Below, in pieces: positions 9,738 to 18,159 of a stretch of DNA of 26,631 nt. The DNA is taken from the NCBI GenBank assembly GCA_003427395.1, contig BFEA01000220.1:1178628-1205258 (forward strand), given 5' to 3'. The DNA comes from Chara braunii. Its lineage: Eukaryota; Streptophyta; Charophyceae; Charales; Characeae. A program made the position numbers and the translations under genes. Positions within the stretch are counted from its first letter, which is position 1. Every line of letters begins with the position of its first letter. The notes beneath the pieces are model-generated. The model was not told where the DNA came from. It was given only the letters and a program-made list of their open reading frames with translations, and searched no databases.

Positions 9738-12049
9738 TGTGACACCCAAACCTCACGCCCGGCGCGACTTCTTGATCAGAGTGGGAGTGGGTCTGGGGGG
9801 TGCCAAGGATTTTAGGAAAGTGGGGGTGGAGTCCTAGGTCGGAACTGAGATCTCTGATGGCAAGTTTCAGGGATACGAATGCAGGAGCGTAAGCGCAGAT
9901 TGGAGTCCTGTTTTTGTGCTTCAAGAAACAGAGTTACCGCCTCTGTTGGTTTCGTCGTCCAGGTCGGGCTCGTATCTGGTGCACCGTCGGGACGCTATGG
10001 CTATCCCGTTGGCTGGTCACCTGCCGATGTCGAATGTCGCAAGTCTCATAATCTAACACGACCAGCCTCAATCGAAGGATGTGCGCCGTCGTTCTTCCTC
10101 CGAGCGAGTTCGCTGGATGAAGTCGGAGGCTCGGTACTCATGGTCCTGCAGACACTCCGAGCACGGGGGTGGAGGCCAGTAAGGAGCGATTGCGTGCCAG
10201 AGGACGATGGTTAGGGAGTGAGAGGGTAGGATGCGGTGATAGGGAGGGAATTCGGTCCCCAAGATAAGGATTCCGAGTTTCGTGACGACGTGACACGTGT
10301 ATGGGCTAGGGCAGTTGGGGAGATGAGGGATACGTCCCAAGGCCTGATCGAGGTCTCACTCGCAAACATGTTCGTTCCCAGTTAAGTAAGGGAAATTCAG
10401 GGGGTTCACCCTTGATCTCGCTGACAAGCAAGAGCGTTCCTAATATTCCCGGAATTCCCGATCCCTCAACACTCGCGGTCAGTGATGCGAAAAAAGATTT
10501 TGAAATTCATATTGTAGGATGGGCAGAAATTTAGACATTCGGGAAGTAGGCCGAGTATAGGTTTCGCAGACACGAGTGTAAGTGGCGACCTTCCTCGACC
10601 GGGCTTACACGTGCGTGCACAAGACCTGTTCGTCGGTCGGGTGGGATAATGGCCAGCAACTCTTAACTAATACGCACGGGCTTATTATCCCAAAGGCGGG
10701 CAATTTTATCATGAGGCTGACATTCTAATCGCCTAACATGCCCACTCAAAAGAACTCAGACCTCAAACAATCCATTATACAACTTCAAACATGCACACTC
10801 AAAAGAAGTTGATCAATTCTTTGGCCCGGGGATCACACAAAATTCGATCACAGATGACCAACCAATCGGATTGCCCATTCAAAAAGGAAAAAGGAAGTCG
10901 GGGAGACAATCACACATCAGTCTTTGAGAAGGAACAAAACCAGATCCAAAATGCCGATCCAAAAAAGGGACAAGGGCAACTTGCGCCGAATACCAAAATT
11001 GCTCAGAAGGATAGAAGAGAAACACCATCACAACACATCTCGTCTCTCTCTCTCTCTTTCTCTCTCTCGCCCCACGCATCCCGATGCAGGCAGTCCGTTG
11101 CCTCGCACCCACACAGAGTTGTCACCCCGCTTAGTCCGAGCATGCAAGCCCGGTTCGCCCGTGTGCCATAGTCCGTCGCGGCCCCACGTCAACCCCGGAC
11201 GCCCAGCACCAACCCGTCGGATCGCCCAACTCTCTACTCACCTTTCAACTCTTGCTCCTTAGCCAATCCTCTTGACCGCAATAACTCCAAAATTCTTAGA
11301 GAGCGAGTTAATCACGTTTGCGAAATTCATAGCATGCATGTGTGTGCGCAATACCCGGGATTGTGCCTGAGTGGGAAGGAAGGAGAAGGAAGGAAGTGCC
11401 TACTACTGCATGGTCAGGCCGTGGCGTGGGGGACGTAGCCTCATTCCACACATCGATCCCGTCATGCAGGCGTTCAGGGCAATAAAACAGGGGGAGAAGT
11501 ACGTGCGCGCAGGGGCGTCATGAAAGATATAAAAAATGAGGGGATTACGGTTGCAATTATGCCCGCCAAAACAAAAATTACAATTACACGCAAGATAAAG
11601 ACGCGGAAAAGTCAGAGCACAGATCCTGACGCAGCTAAACGTGCGCAAGCAGGAAGTGTCGTTCAACAGAAATTGAGATGCACCCAAATTCTTAATCTAA
11701 ATGCTAATTGCAAAAAGAAATTCAGAACGAAGCAAATTCTGAGAGCCCATGGGGGCTCGACATCAGTTGAAAATTCAAAAAGATTTTCCCGCGCGACAAT
11801 CGCGCCAAAATTCTCATTTCTTACAACAGAATAAGAAAGAAGTTATGACAACAGTTATCCTCCCCACTCGCTAAGGCGCGATCAACTACTGACTGTCGTG
11901 GGACTATCCCGGCCTCGATTTCGAAAAAGACAAAAAAAACAAGGGCACCCATGCAATCCACCAAGCCGTCCTGATTCAATCCGATTCAACCCCCGAAGTA
12001 ACCTTGCGCAGAAAATTGCACGGTTGCAGAAAATAATCCATCACAACGG
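9734..12049. mobile_element. LTR-like 2.3-kb insertion (candidate solo LTR)
   Basis: The insert at 9738-12045 begins TGTGACACCC and ends CCATCACA, giving TGTGA/TCACA terminal inverted repeats, and is flanked by ACGG at 9734-9737 and 12046-12049. With a one-base shift the duplication reads AACGG on both sides. These are the ends expected of an LTR with a 4- or 5-bp target duplication. It interrupts the LINE between KEIKYLMDR and FSLVS. I see no terminal direct repeat, gag, pol or primer-binding site inside, so a solo LTR or a non-autonomous element is the best reading. A length of 2.3 kb is long for an LTR. Open frames up to 126 codons have no recognisable domain. Confidence 0.65.
11040..11068. 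repeat. Short (TC)n tract
   Basis: An interrupted TC dinucleotide run inside the LTR-like insertion. Confidence 0.85.
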
Positions 12050-12190
12050 TCCATTAAATATTTAATCTCTTTCATATTGTATTCAGAGGCCTCCATCATT
12101 ATAGTAAGGTCATCTGCAAAGATTGAACTAATGGGAATTGCCTCTTCACGAATACCAGAAACTTATAATTTTTTTAGATTACGATTGGTC
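12046..12190 (-). pseudogene. LINE reverse transcriptase, catalytic FADD block
   Basis: The minus strand reads VSGIREEAIPISSIFADDLT and then IMMEASEYNMKEIKYLMDR. FADD is the catalytic aspartate pair of non-LTR reverse transcriptases, and the preceding 'V.G......I.....FADD' is the usual context. One in-frame stop (TAA) lies just before VSGIREE. The piece is bounded by two insertions, the LTR-like element on one side and the TTAA MITE on the other. Confidence 0.9.
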
Positions 12191-12363
12191 TTAAACCACT
12201 AGTACCTTTGTCGGTTCAAAAATACTCGGCCTCTGACCTTTCAGGAGGCCGAAACGAGACGACGGCTGCCGATCAGATTGATCAACTTCGGGATCGGCCT
12301 CCTGAAAGTTCGGGAGTTGGCAAGAACTTGTCGAAAATAGGCTCGGAGGTACTAGTGGTTTAA
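12191..12363. mobile_element. TTAA-flanked MITE, 165 bp
   Basis: TTAA at 12191-12194 and 12360-12363 encloses an element that starts ACCACTAGTACC and ends with its exact complement, GGTACTAGTGGT. A second, internal perfect inverted repeat (CTTTCAGGAGGCCGA with TCGGCCTCCTGAAAG) would fold it into a long hairpin. With one TTAA removed, the LINE frame closes without a gap (minus strand ISVNL-K-TNRNLKKL). TTAA targets are typical of piggyBac-like elements. There is no coding capacity. A related element lies at 24316-25067. Confidence 0.88.
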
Positions 12364-12828
12364 GATTAACACTTATCGCCTCCATAATGATCAGAAAAAG
12401 GAAAGGAGCTAAAAGATCCCTTCTATGACTGACCTTTTAAGGTGTCTTTTTGTTGAAAGCAAACCATTGACTTGGACCCTAGTTGTGGCATTTCCATGGA
12501 GAATACGCACCCATTGTCTTAGGGTAGGACCAAGATTCATTTTTTTAAAGACAAGCGACGAGAAAGCGTCAATCAACATGGTCGTAGGCTTTTTCAAAGT
12601 CTATGAAAACAATGGTTGCATTAAGTCTAGATTGACTCGTAAGTTTAACCATCTCATTGATCAGGAGAATATTGTCCTAGATATGTCGCTCATGAATAAA
12701 CCCTGTTAGGATGGGTGAATAATGTCTGACATTATCGGGATTAGACGATTGCCCCAGGCTTGGCTAGCAATTTATAGACCACAGTAAATAAGGTAATAGG
12801 CCGGGTGGTTCCTAATGTAAGTTTTTTC
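12364..12828 (-). pseudogene. LINE reverse transcriptase, N-terminal and palm blocks
   Basis: On the minus strand this piece carries RPITLFTVVYKLLAK, IVFIDFEKAYDHVD, then in another frame DAFSSLVFKKMNLGPTLRQW and VNGLLS, and finally a degenerate block aligned to the usual RQGCPLSP region, followed by MEAISVNL. FIDFEKAYD is the first catalytic aspartate block of LINE reverse transcriptases. Several stops and at least two frame changes are present. It continues across the MITE into the FADD block and across the hAT-like insert into the upstream KKGDKT block. Confidence 0.9.
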
Positions 12829-12902
12829 CATAGCTACGCCAGACCGGACTCCGGACTGAATCCGGGTCCCGGAACCCGGACCTTTCGGGCCCTTCATGAA
12901 TT

Positions 12903-13089
12903 TTGCTACACCGAAAATTTTCGGAGGATCCTAACCAGTCCGGATATCCTTTCTGGATGCCCCATATTTTCCAGAGGGAAAAAAAAAAAAAACAAAAAAA
13001 AAAAACGCGTACGTATATATATTACCTCGGTGTGTTGTCATATACGCTATAAACTCAAAAAAAACATAATTGTCAGTATGTGTGTAGGG
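12903..13089 (+). repeat. Artefactual duplicate, copy A
   Basis: This 187-bp segment, from TTGCTACACCGAAAATTTTC to GTGTGTAGGG, is repeated without a visible mismatch, including its A-runs, at 13128-13314. The sequencing adapter at 13090-13127 lies between the two copies. It is most likely one genomic segment read twice through a circularised library fragment. Confidence 0.92.
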
Positions 13090-13127
13090 CTGTCTCTTAT
13101 ACACATCTAGATGTGTATAAGAGACAG
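13090..13127. other. Nextera mate-pair junction adapter (contaminant)
   Basis: The 38 bases are CTGTCTCTTATACACATCT followed by its exact reverse complement, AGATGTGTATAAGAGACAG. These are the 19-bp Tn5 mosaic end and its complement, which form the circularisation junction of Nextera mate-pair libraries. Frames through it give the well-known contamination peptides SYTHLDVYKRQ and MCIRDS. It is not part of the genome. Confidence 0.98.
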
Positions 13128-13314
13128 TTGCTACACCGAAAATTTTCGGAGGATCCTAACCAGTCCGGATATCCTTTCTGGATGCCCCATATTTTCCAGA
13201 GGGAAAAAAAAAAAAAACAAAAAAAAAAAACGCGTACGTATATATATTACCTCGGTGTGTTGTCATATACGCTATAAACTCAAAAAAAACATAATTGTCA
13301 GTATGTGTGTAGGG
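13128..13314 (+). repeat. Artefactual duplicate, copy B
   Basis: Second copy of the 187-bp segment. Copy A begins mid-sequence after TGAATT and copy B continues into TGAGCAAAATC. Deleting 13090-13314, or equivalently 12903-13127, would give a continuous sequence. Confidence 0.92.
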
Positions 13315-13489
13315 TGAGCAAAATCAGAATGAATCTTCAGCCAGAACATGGAAGTATCCACTGCCACATTTTTTTTTTTCTTTTTTTCATGTGTGCATCA
13401 ACTGAGCAGCATGTCAATGTGCAAAATAAGAAGGAATTTTCCGTCGATGGACTAAGGTGTTGTCTGATGCAATTGTTGTCGTACCCGCG

Positions 13490-13519
13490 CGCGCGCGTGC
13501 GAGAGAGAGAGAGAGAGAA
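13490..13519. repeat. (CG)n and (GA)n microsatellite
   Basis: Short alternating CG followed by GA dinucleotides inside the tandem unit. These are potential Z-DNA and purine tracts, with no gene associated. Confidence 0.85.
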
Positions 13520-13622
13520 TAGGTAAGTCCTTAATCTCGCCGCTGACCTCATGGTACTTCCATCGATAGGATGAGCAAAATTGAATGAATCTATCGCTAT
13601 AACATGGAAATATGCGCTGCCA

Positions 13623-13623
<1 letters not shown>

Positions 13624-13661
<38 letters not shown>

Positions 13662-13711
13662 ATGCTTGTGTGTGTCTAAGCGTGTGNNNNNNNNNNNNNN
13701 NNNNNNNNNNN

Positions 13712-13805
<94 letters not shown>
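13624..13805. repeat. (GT)n / (GA)n microsatellite containing an assembly gap
   Basis: A long GT run is interrupted by CATGCTTG and CTAAGC and then by 25 N bases, resumes to about 13790, and ends in (GA)n. Open frames here encode only Cys-Val or Thr-His runs and are not genes. Confidence 0.95.
13687..13711. other. Assembly gap, 25 N
   Basis: Exactly 25 N characters inside a (GT)n tract. The number is probably a placeholder or a small scaffolding estimate, so the distance across the gap is not reliable. Confidence 0.98.
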
Positions 13806-13806
<1 letters not shown>

Positions 13807-13990
13807 ACATGTAAGTCTCTAATCTTGCGGCTGACCTCATGGTACTTCCAGCGATAGGATGGGCAATGTCAAATGAATCTACCTCTAGAACATGGAAATA
13901 TACACTGCGAGACTTGTATGTGTGTGTGCGTGTGTGTGTGTCTCCAAATCCGAACGCACTAAGACATGCAGCTATGAACTTGTATTCGAT

Positions 13991-14220
13991 GAGTGGCGCT
14001 CCGCCCTCGAAAACGCTGAGGCCGAAAGGGTATTCGAACATGAGTGGTGCCCCGCCCTCCAAAACGTTGAGGCCGAAATTTCGTTTTGCGCCCCTTCTGA
14101 ACGGGTATTCGAACATGAGTTGTGCGCCACCCTCCAACACATTGAGGTCGAAGTTCGCGCCGCCCTCCAACACGCTGAGGCCGAAAGTTCGCGCTGCCCT
14201 CCAACATGCTGAGGCCGAAG
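13991..14220. repeat. Minisatellite with core CCCTCCAACACGCTGAGGCCGAA
   Basis: Five variants of the core end in GAGGCCGAA or GAGGTCGAA (near 14018, 14069, 14144, 14176 and 14212), at spacings of about 33 to 75 bp. Some are separated by a second module with CGCCCCTTCTGAACGGGTAT and TCGAACATGAG. Open frames on both strands repeat the same peptides. It lies within the hAT-like element. Confidence 0.88.
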
Positions 14221-14277
14221 GTTTGTTTTCCGCCCCTTCCGGACAGTACCCCGATGTCCAAAACAATATGGGCCACT

Positions 14278-14332
14278 TTTTTTTTGGGTGGCCCAGGGCG
14301 TGGAAAAATGCCTTGGGCCACCCCAAAAAAAA
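14278..14332. other. Long imperfect hairpin
   Basis: TTTTTTTTGGGTGGCCCAGGGC and GCCTTGGGCCACCCCAAAAAAAA form arms of about 22 bp with a single indel around a loop of about 10 bases. It lies near the right end of the hAT-like element and could be a remnant of a small palindromic insertion. Confidence 0.75.
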
Positions 14333-14442
14333 TCCTCATTGGCCTGGCGACCCGCCATCCGGACCAGTTACTGGAAACTAGTACCGGATGCCGGACCCCG
14401 GAGAGTCCGGATCCCGTTCCGGGGGTTCGGTTCGTAGCTATG

Positions 14443-15071
14443 GTTTTGTCCCCTTTCTTATATAGATGAGTGAGGACTCCTTGGCCCACCATCTCCCTCA
14501 TTTGTCCTGTTTCATGAATTGATTAAAAAAACTTCATTAAATCGGTAAAGAATGTTGACCACATGGTCTCCCAAAATTCTTTTGGTAAACCATCAATGTC
14601 TGAAGTTTTATCTTCTTCCATTTGTAACAAGGTAGTCCATATTTCTTCTTTTGTTAAGGTTTTATCCAGAAGCTCCCTTTGTGCCTGAGTGCGAGATTGT
14701 GTCATTGGTTGAACAAAACGCTCAATGGCCTGATAATCCTCTTCGTGATTAACCGGATCTTTTGAAGAGGTAAAAATAATTTTGAAAAATTAGTAAGCTA
14801 TTTTCAAACCCCCTGCCAATGATGAGGATATGGAAGGATCTTCAGGGTGAGAGGGGTCTATGAAACCCTCAATGCTCTTACAACAGGAGCATGCACGAGT
14901 TACTGCAAAAAAAAAAGAATCCATGTGTTCTTCGGTTACAAACTTCGTTAACTTTCCCCTGATTAGATGCCCTTGCCAACGACGTTGAGCAAAGGTTAAA
15001 CGTTGGTTCCGAAGTGCCTGGATTTCTATAAGGTTCGAATCGTCTAGTTGATCGCGAAGTTCATAGTTCAA
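14443..15071 (-). pseudogene. LINE ORF2 region before and at the start of the reverse transcriptase
   Basis: The minus strand encodes ELRDQLDDSNLIEIQALRNQ, WQGHLIRGKLTKFVTEEHMD and then, after a frame change, KEEIWTTLLQMEEDKTSDID followed by GLPKEFWETMWSTFFTDLM and finally GQGVLTHLYKKGDKT. The strings K.SDIDGLPKEFW and KKGDKT are the expected N-terminal blocks of a LINE reverse transcriptase. At KKGDKT the frame is cut by the hAT-like insertion. Several frame changes and stops make it a pseudogene. Confidence 0.9.
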
Positions 15072-16034
15072 AATTTGTCATTGGATGTTTAACTCCTGTA
15101 AATAATGATTTTTTGCAAGAAACTTTAAATATTCGCAATATTGTTTTGCTATGAAGGTCAAACCATTTTTAAACCAAGTTGTAAAAAAATGGTGTTTGTC
15201 TTTGGTCGTATGTCAATATTTCTAAATATCCTGGATATACTGTCTGAATTGGTGTTGAGACAATAAACAAGTATTCAAGTTATTAAAAAGAACTCCCTTA
15301 GTCTGGTTTCTTTATGAAAAGCAACAAAACTAAACATCCAATGAACTTTTAGGAAAGATGGTGGCCCACGAAAGCGCTCGATATATATGTTTTGACATTA
15401 AAATCAAATATATATGTGACCTAGACTGATGAGGGGTACCATTGTTACACATGCATGTAAACAGACACTCTTGTGGGAAAATTCGACGGTAAGTGTCAAA
15501 CAAATGCTCATCAGAACATAATCGTTGGATAGTATTTTCATCCTCCTCTGTATAGGGTAGGCAGGGAGAGGGAATCCTATATCTTTCTAGCCACCTGTCA
15601 AGTGCTGCATTGAAATCACCTGCTATAATGACTGATATTCCATCCGGAATCTGAGTCCGTATGTCCTGAAAAAAATTAACCCTCTCCTCCACCTCATTTG
15701 GACCATAAACATTTATGACGCATACAATTTCCAGCTCGAGCATCACTAGAGCAGAAATCCATCACCCTTGTTTTTTAATCTTCTGCCCAGATAGCCACTA
15801 CTCCTGAACCACTACGTGGCGCGGGAGAGTATAATTTCTGATAAGGCCAAACTATATAATGAGCCCAAACATGAGCAGGTATATTTGTTAGATGGGTCTC
15901 TTGTATACTGATCAAATCAAGCCATTGTCTACCCCCAACACCCTTGAATTGTTATAGTAAAGCTTTACTCTTACTTGCATTTGCAGTAGCCAACCAATTG
16001 AGGTTGAGAGACCTTAGGTCCAAATCAACTACCC
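15072..16034 (-). pseudogene. LINE AP-type endonuclease
   Basis: The minus-strand order is LNLNWLATANASKSKALL, WLDLISIQETHL (the glutamate motif QETH), WPYQKLYSPAPRSGSGVVAI, INVYGPNEVEERVNFF, IAGDFNAALDR (the GDFN motif) and SRSHIYLILMSKHIY, where family members usually have SRxDYIxVS. The longest open part is 15746-15330 (138 codons). The final SDH catalytic motif is not visible after FPKSSLDV. This domain normally nicks target DNA for target-primed reverse transcription. Stops and the degraded D and SDH positions show it is inactive. Confidence 0.9.
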
Positions 16035-16570
16035 TAGTAGCGCGAGGCCAGGTGGGATTCTTTCCGTATTGTGCTTGCAATGCTTCCATTGTGAAGGAGG
16101 TATGAACCCTTTACGTCCCTTCTATCAAACCTACAGTCTAACCCAACCAGCACTATCCAGATCAGAGGAGGCATGAAGAACTCCCCTTCGAAGGATTGTG
16201 CATAAAAAGGTGACCACATCTGACACCGGCCATACGGTATTTGCAAGTCGAGAAGCGATGTGTAAGAGCACCATTTAAGTCCGATTTTTTCCTGTTCCTC
16301 AAATCGGACAAAGGTATCCCTTCTAGCCATCTGAGCCTTTTCCCTTATTTCCGTAAGAGTAGTCTGTGGCCCTGGATTGAAATGCTTTGAAAAGAAATCA
16401 TGTAAATCTCTCCTAAATGTCCGATCAGCCACATTCTGATTATCTACATATGACGACCAAACGCTTAGTGTGACCCCTCCATATTGGTCTTGCCCAATTG
16501 GTGATAGATTTTTATTTTTATTTTTATTTTTTTGGACAAAAAACTTCAATCTATTCGTGGGGAGCAACAC
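16034..16570 (-). pseudogene. LINE 5' region, possible ORF1 remnant
   Basis: A 178-codon minus-strand open frame starts right after the GGGACGCTGG module and ends just before the endonuclease block. It contains KNKNKNKNLS and a hydrophilic segment with RTFRRDLHDFFSKHF and REKAQMARRDTFVRFEEQ, which could be a short or truncated ORF1-like helical segment. I do not recognise a defined domain such as an RRM or zinc knuckle. Its position 5' to the endonuclease is the main reason for the call. Confidence 0.45.
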
Positions 16571-16596
16571 GTGCTGGGAACCGGGCCCAGCGTCCC
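16557..16596 (-). repeat. Dispersed GGGACGCTGG motif, copy 2, at the LINE 5' edge
   Basis: On the minus strand it reads GGGACGCTGGGCCCGGTTCC, CAGCACGTGTTGCTCCCCAC. It differs from the other copies mainly by CACGTG in place of CAGGTG. It lies about 24 bp downstream, on the same strand, of the end of the poly(A)-family repeat copy and immediately precedes the LINE 5' open frame. Confidence 0.75.
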
Positions 16597-16619
16597 ATGT
16601 AAAATTTATATGAATGATT

Positions 16620-18135
16620 TAAAATGTCAGGGTCATTACCTGGCTTCGGCTAAGAGCAGTCTGAGATATTATGAAAAAAAAAAAAAAAAAATCCAGTAAA
16701 ATTTAGAAAAGAAGTCCTTTAAATGCTCAGAATCCCTGGACCCCCCCACAAAACACTCTAAAATTCTCTAATACTGTCTAATTCCCTGTCAGGCTCTCCT
16801 AGACCTCATGCCCCCACACTGCTAGGTTACAGGGCAACACAACTCACCCCAGCTCCGGTCGGCATTGTCCCGACAACAACCCTTGGTTTTCCCTTGGAAT
16901 GCCTGGCCCAAGGCATCCCCAGATCTCTCTACCAAGCCTCACGCTCCTACCATCGACAGGGTACAGGGCAACCCCCCAGCTCCAGCCAGCGTTGTTCTGG
17001 CATCGAAAAACCACAGGTCCATGAATCTAACAACAACAAAGAAGCTTATAATGAGTTGCAAGAAGTACCCAGAATCCTAAAACATTCTCAAGAGAACCGC
17101 CACCTAACATTTGATGGTAATTATGAAAAAGAGAGAGATAAAAATCAGAAATGAAACCACCGTCAATCCAACTCGAACCCTCACTACAAGCGAGAAACCG
17201 CCGCTCAGGCTTTCAGTCCTCGTACCAGAAGTCGCCAGTTCTTACACCGCCCTTGCAGGGTTACAAGGCAACACAAACTGCCCCAGCACCAAACTAGTTG
17301 TTTTCTGACGGACAGGAAGTATCTTCCTCCCTCGACAACTTCCTTAGCTGCAACCCCCGCTACCGGTTACAGGGACACCGCCCCAGGCGTCAACTACGTT
17401 GAACGAGGTAGTTATGCCTTCCACCCTCGGCATAACTCCAGTGGCCTCAGGCTCCTCTTGGTCACAGAGCCACTGCTCCAGCACCGGCCAATGTCGCCCC
17501 ACTCCACCCTTCTAGTAGAGTTACCTCTCTGAGCCACCCTTCCTCTACTGCACGAGCCCACCCAAAATTCCTTCCAAACCGTACTTTCGACTTTCACCTT
17601 CCCATGTGAAAAAGAAAAAAGGAAGAAGGACCAGAACTAGAACCACTAACCATCAATCTCCTATCCTTACCACATATGAAGGACACGCCGACCAGGCGTT
17701 CAATCCTCGTACCAAAAATCATCAGGTCTCGACTACCGCCCTGCTAGGGTTACAAGGCAACACAAACTGCCCCAGTGCCGACCTAACTATTTTTGACGGA
17801 CAGAGAGTGCCTTCCCCCCTCGACACCTCTCTTAACTGTATGGCCCCTCAAAAGGTTACAGGGTCACCGCCCCAGTAACAGCTACGTCGGGCAAGATGGT
17901 TACGCCTTCCACCCTCGACATAACTTCAATGGCCTTAAGCTCCCTTGGTCACAGAGCAAATGCTCCAGCACCGGCCAATGTCGTCCCACCTCGCCCTTCT
18001 AATTAGACTTACTACCTTGAACCGTCGATCCCTCCTCTGAGTGAGCCCCCCCCACTTCCTTCTTACCTCTATTTCAACCTTCCCTTTTTTGTTTACAATA
18101 CCAAAACCAGATCATAACTAAGACTAATTACTTGA
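16620..18135 (-). mobile_element. Poly(A)-family repeat, copy 2, inverted relative to copy 1
   Basis: Read on the minus strand, this segment starts near CTCAAGTAATTAGTCTTAG and passes through two units of about 490 bp matching 8100-9000 (for example ACATTGGCCGGTGCTGGAGC and TTATGCCGAGGGTGGAAGGC). It then holds a segment missing from copy 1 but present at 3370-3660, and ends TAGCCGAAGCCAGGTAATGA. No poly(A) tail is kept at the end. It abuts the LINE 5' edge in the same orientation, so it could be an upstream part of that LINE family, but copy 1 shows it can insert alone. Confidence 0.75.
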
Positions 18136-18159
18136 GAGAAAATAATTTAGAAATATTTC

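Larger units (their letters stand above)
13311..13925. repeat. Tandem units containing internal (GT)n and (GA)n
   Basis: Three units start AGGGTGAGCAAAATC (13311), AGGATGAGCAAAATTG (13568) and AGGATGGGCAATGTC (13856). Each continues GAATGAATCT...ACATGGAA.TAT.C.CTGC. The first two then pass through a simple-sequence tract ending in (GA)n and the common tail TAAGTC...TAATCT.GC.GCTGACCTCATGGTACTTCCA. The spacing is about 257 and 288 bp. The unit is a minisatellite whose members grew different microsatellites. Confidence 0.85.
12821..14450. mobile_element. hAT-like non-autonomous DNA transposon, 1614 bp as assembled
   Basis: The element at 12829-14442 starts CATAGCTACG and ends CGTAGCTATG, a perfect 10-bp terminal inverted repeat, and is flanked by 8-bp duplications GTTTTTTC (12821-12828) and GTTTTGTC (14443-14450), 7 of 8 matching. 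Both ends contain clusters of TCCGGA/TCCGG subterminal motifs. Removing it joins LINE KKGDKT to the RPITL block with one residual indel. The 8-bp duplication fits hAT. The interior is minisatellites, microsatellites, an N gap and an adapter artefact, with no transposase. Its true length is about 225 bp shorter once the artefact is removed, plus or minus the gap. Confidence 0.8.
5960..16596 (-). mobile_element. L1/Tx1-like LINE, minus strand, split by five insertions
   Basis: Six minus-strand pieces (14443-16596, 12364-12828, 12046-12190, 9241-9737, 7679-8024, about 5960-7198) give, in order, an AP endonuclease, the reverse transcriptase blocks, the post-RT region with GGLGLLDPALQSKAL, and a C-terminal region with ETTEHIFMQC. 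Without insertions it would be about 5 kb. Every piece carries stops or frameshifts, so it is dead. The order and spacing of motifs fit LINEs with an AP endonuclease; the clade (L1/Tx1) is inferred from motif style only. The 5' edge is set at the GGGACGCTGG motif and the 3' edge is approximate. Confidence 0.88.

Noticed and set aside
13080-13317. Open frames across the adapter (including MCRAVSYTHLDVYKRQ and MCIRDS starts)
   Set aside because: They are translations of the Nextera junction adapter and the duplicated flank, a known contamination signature.
13604-14326. Cys-Val and Thr-His repeat open frames around the N gap
   Set aside because: Pure microsatellite translation running through N bases.
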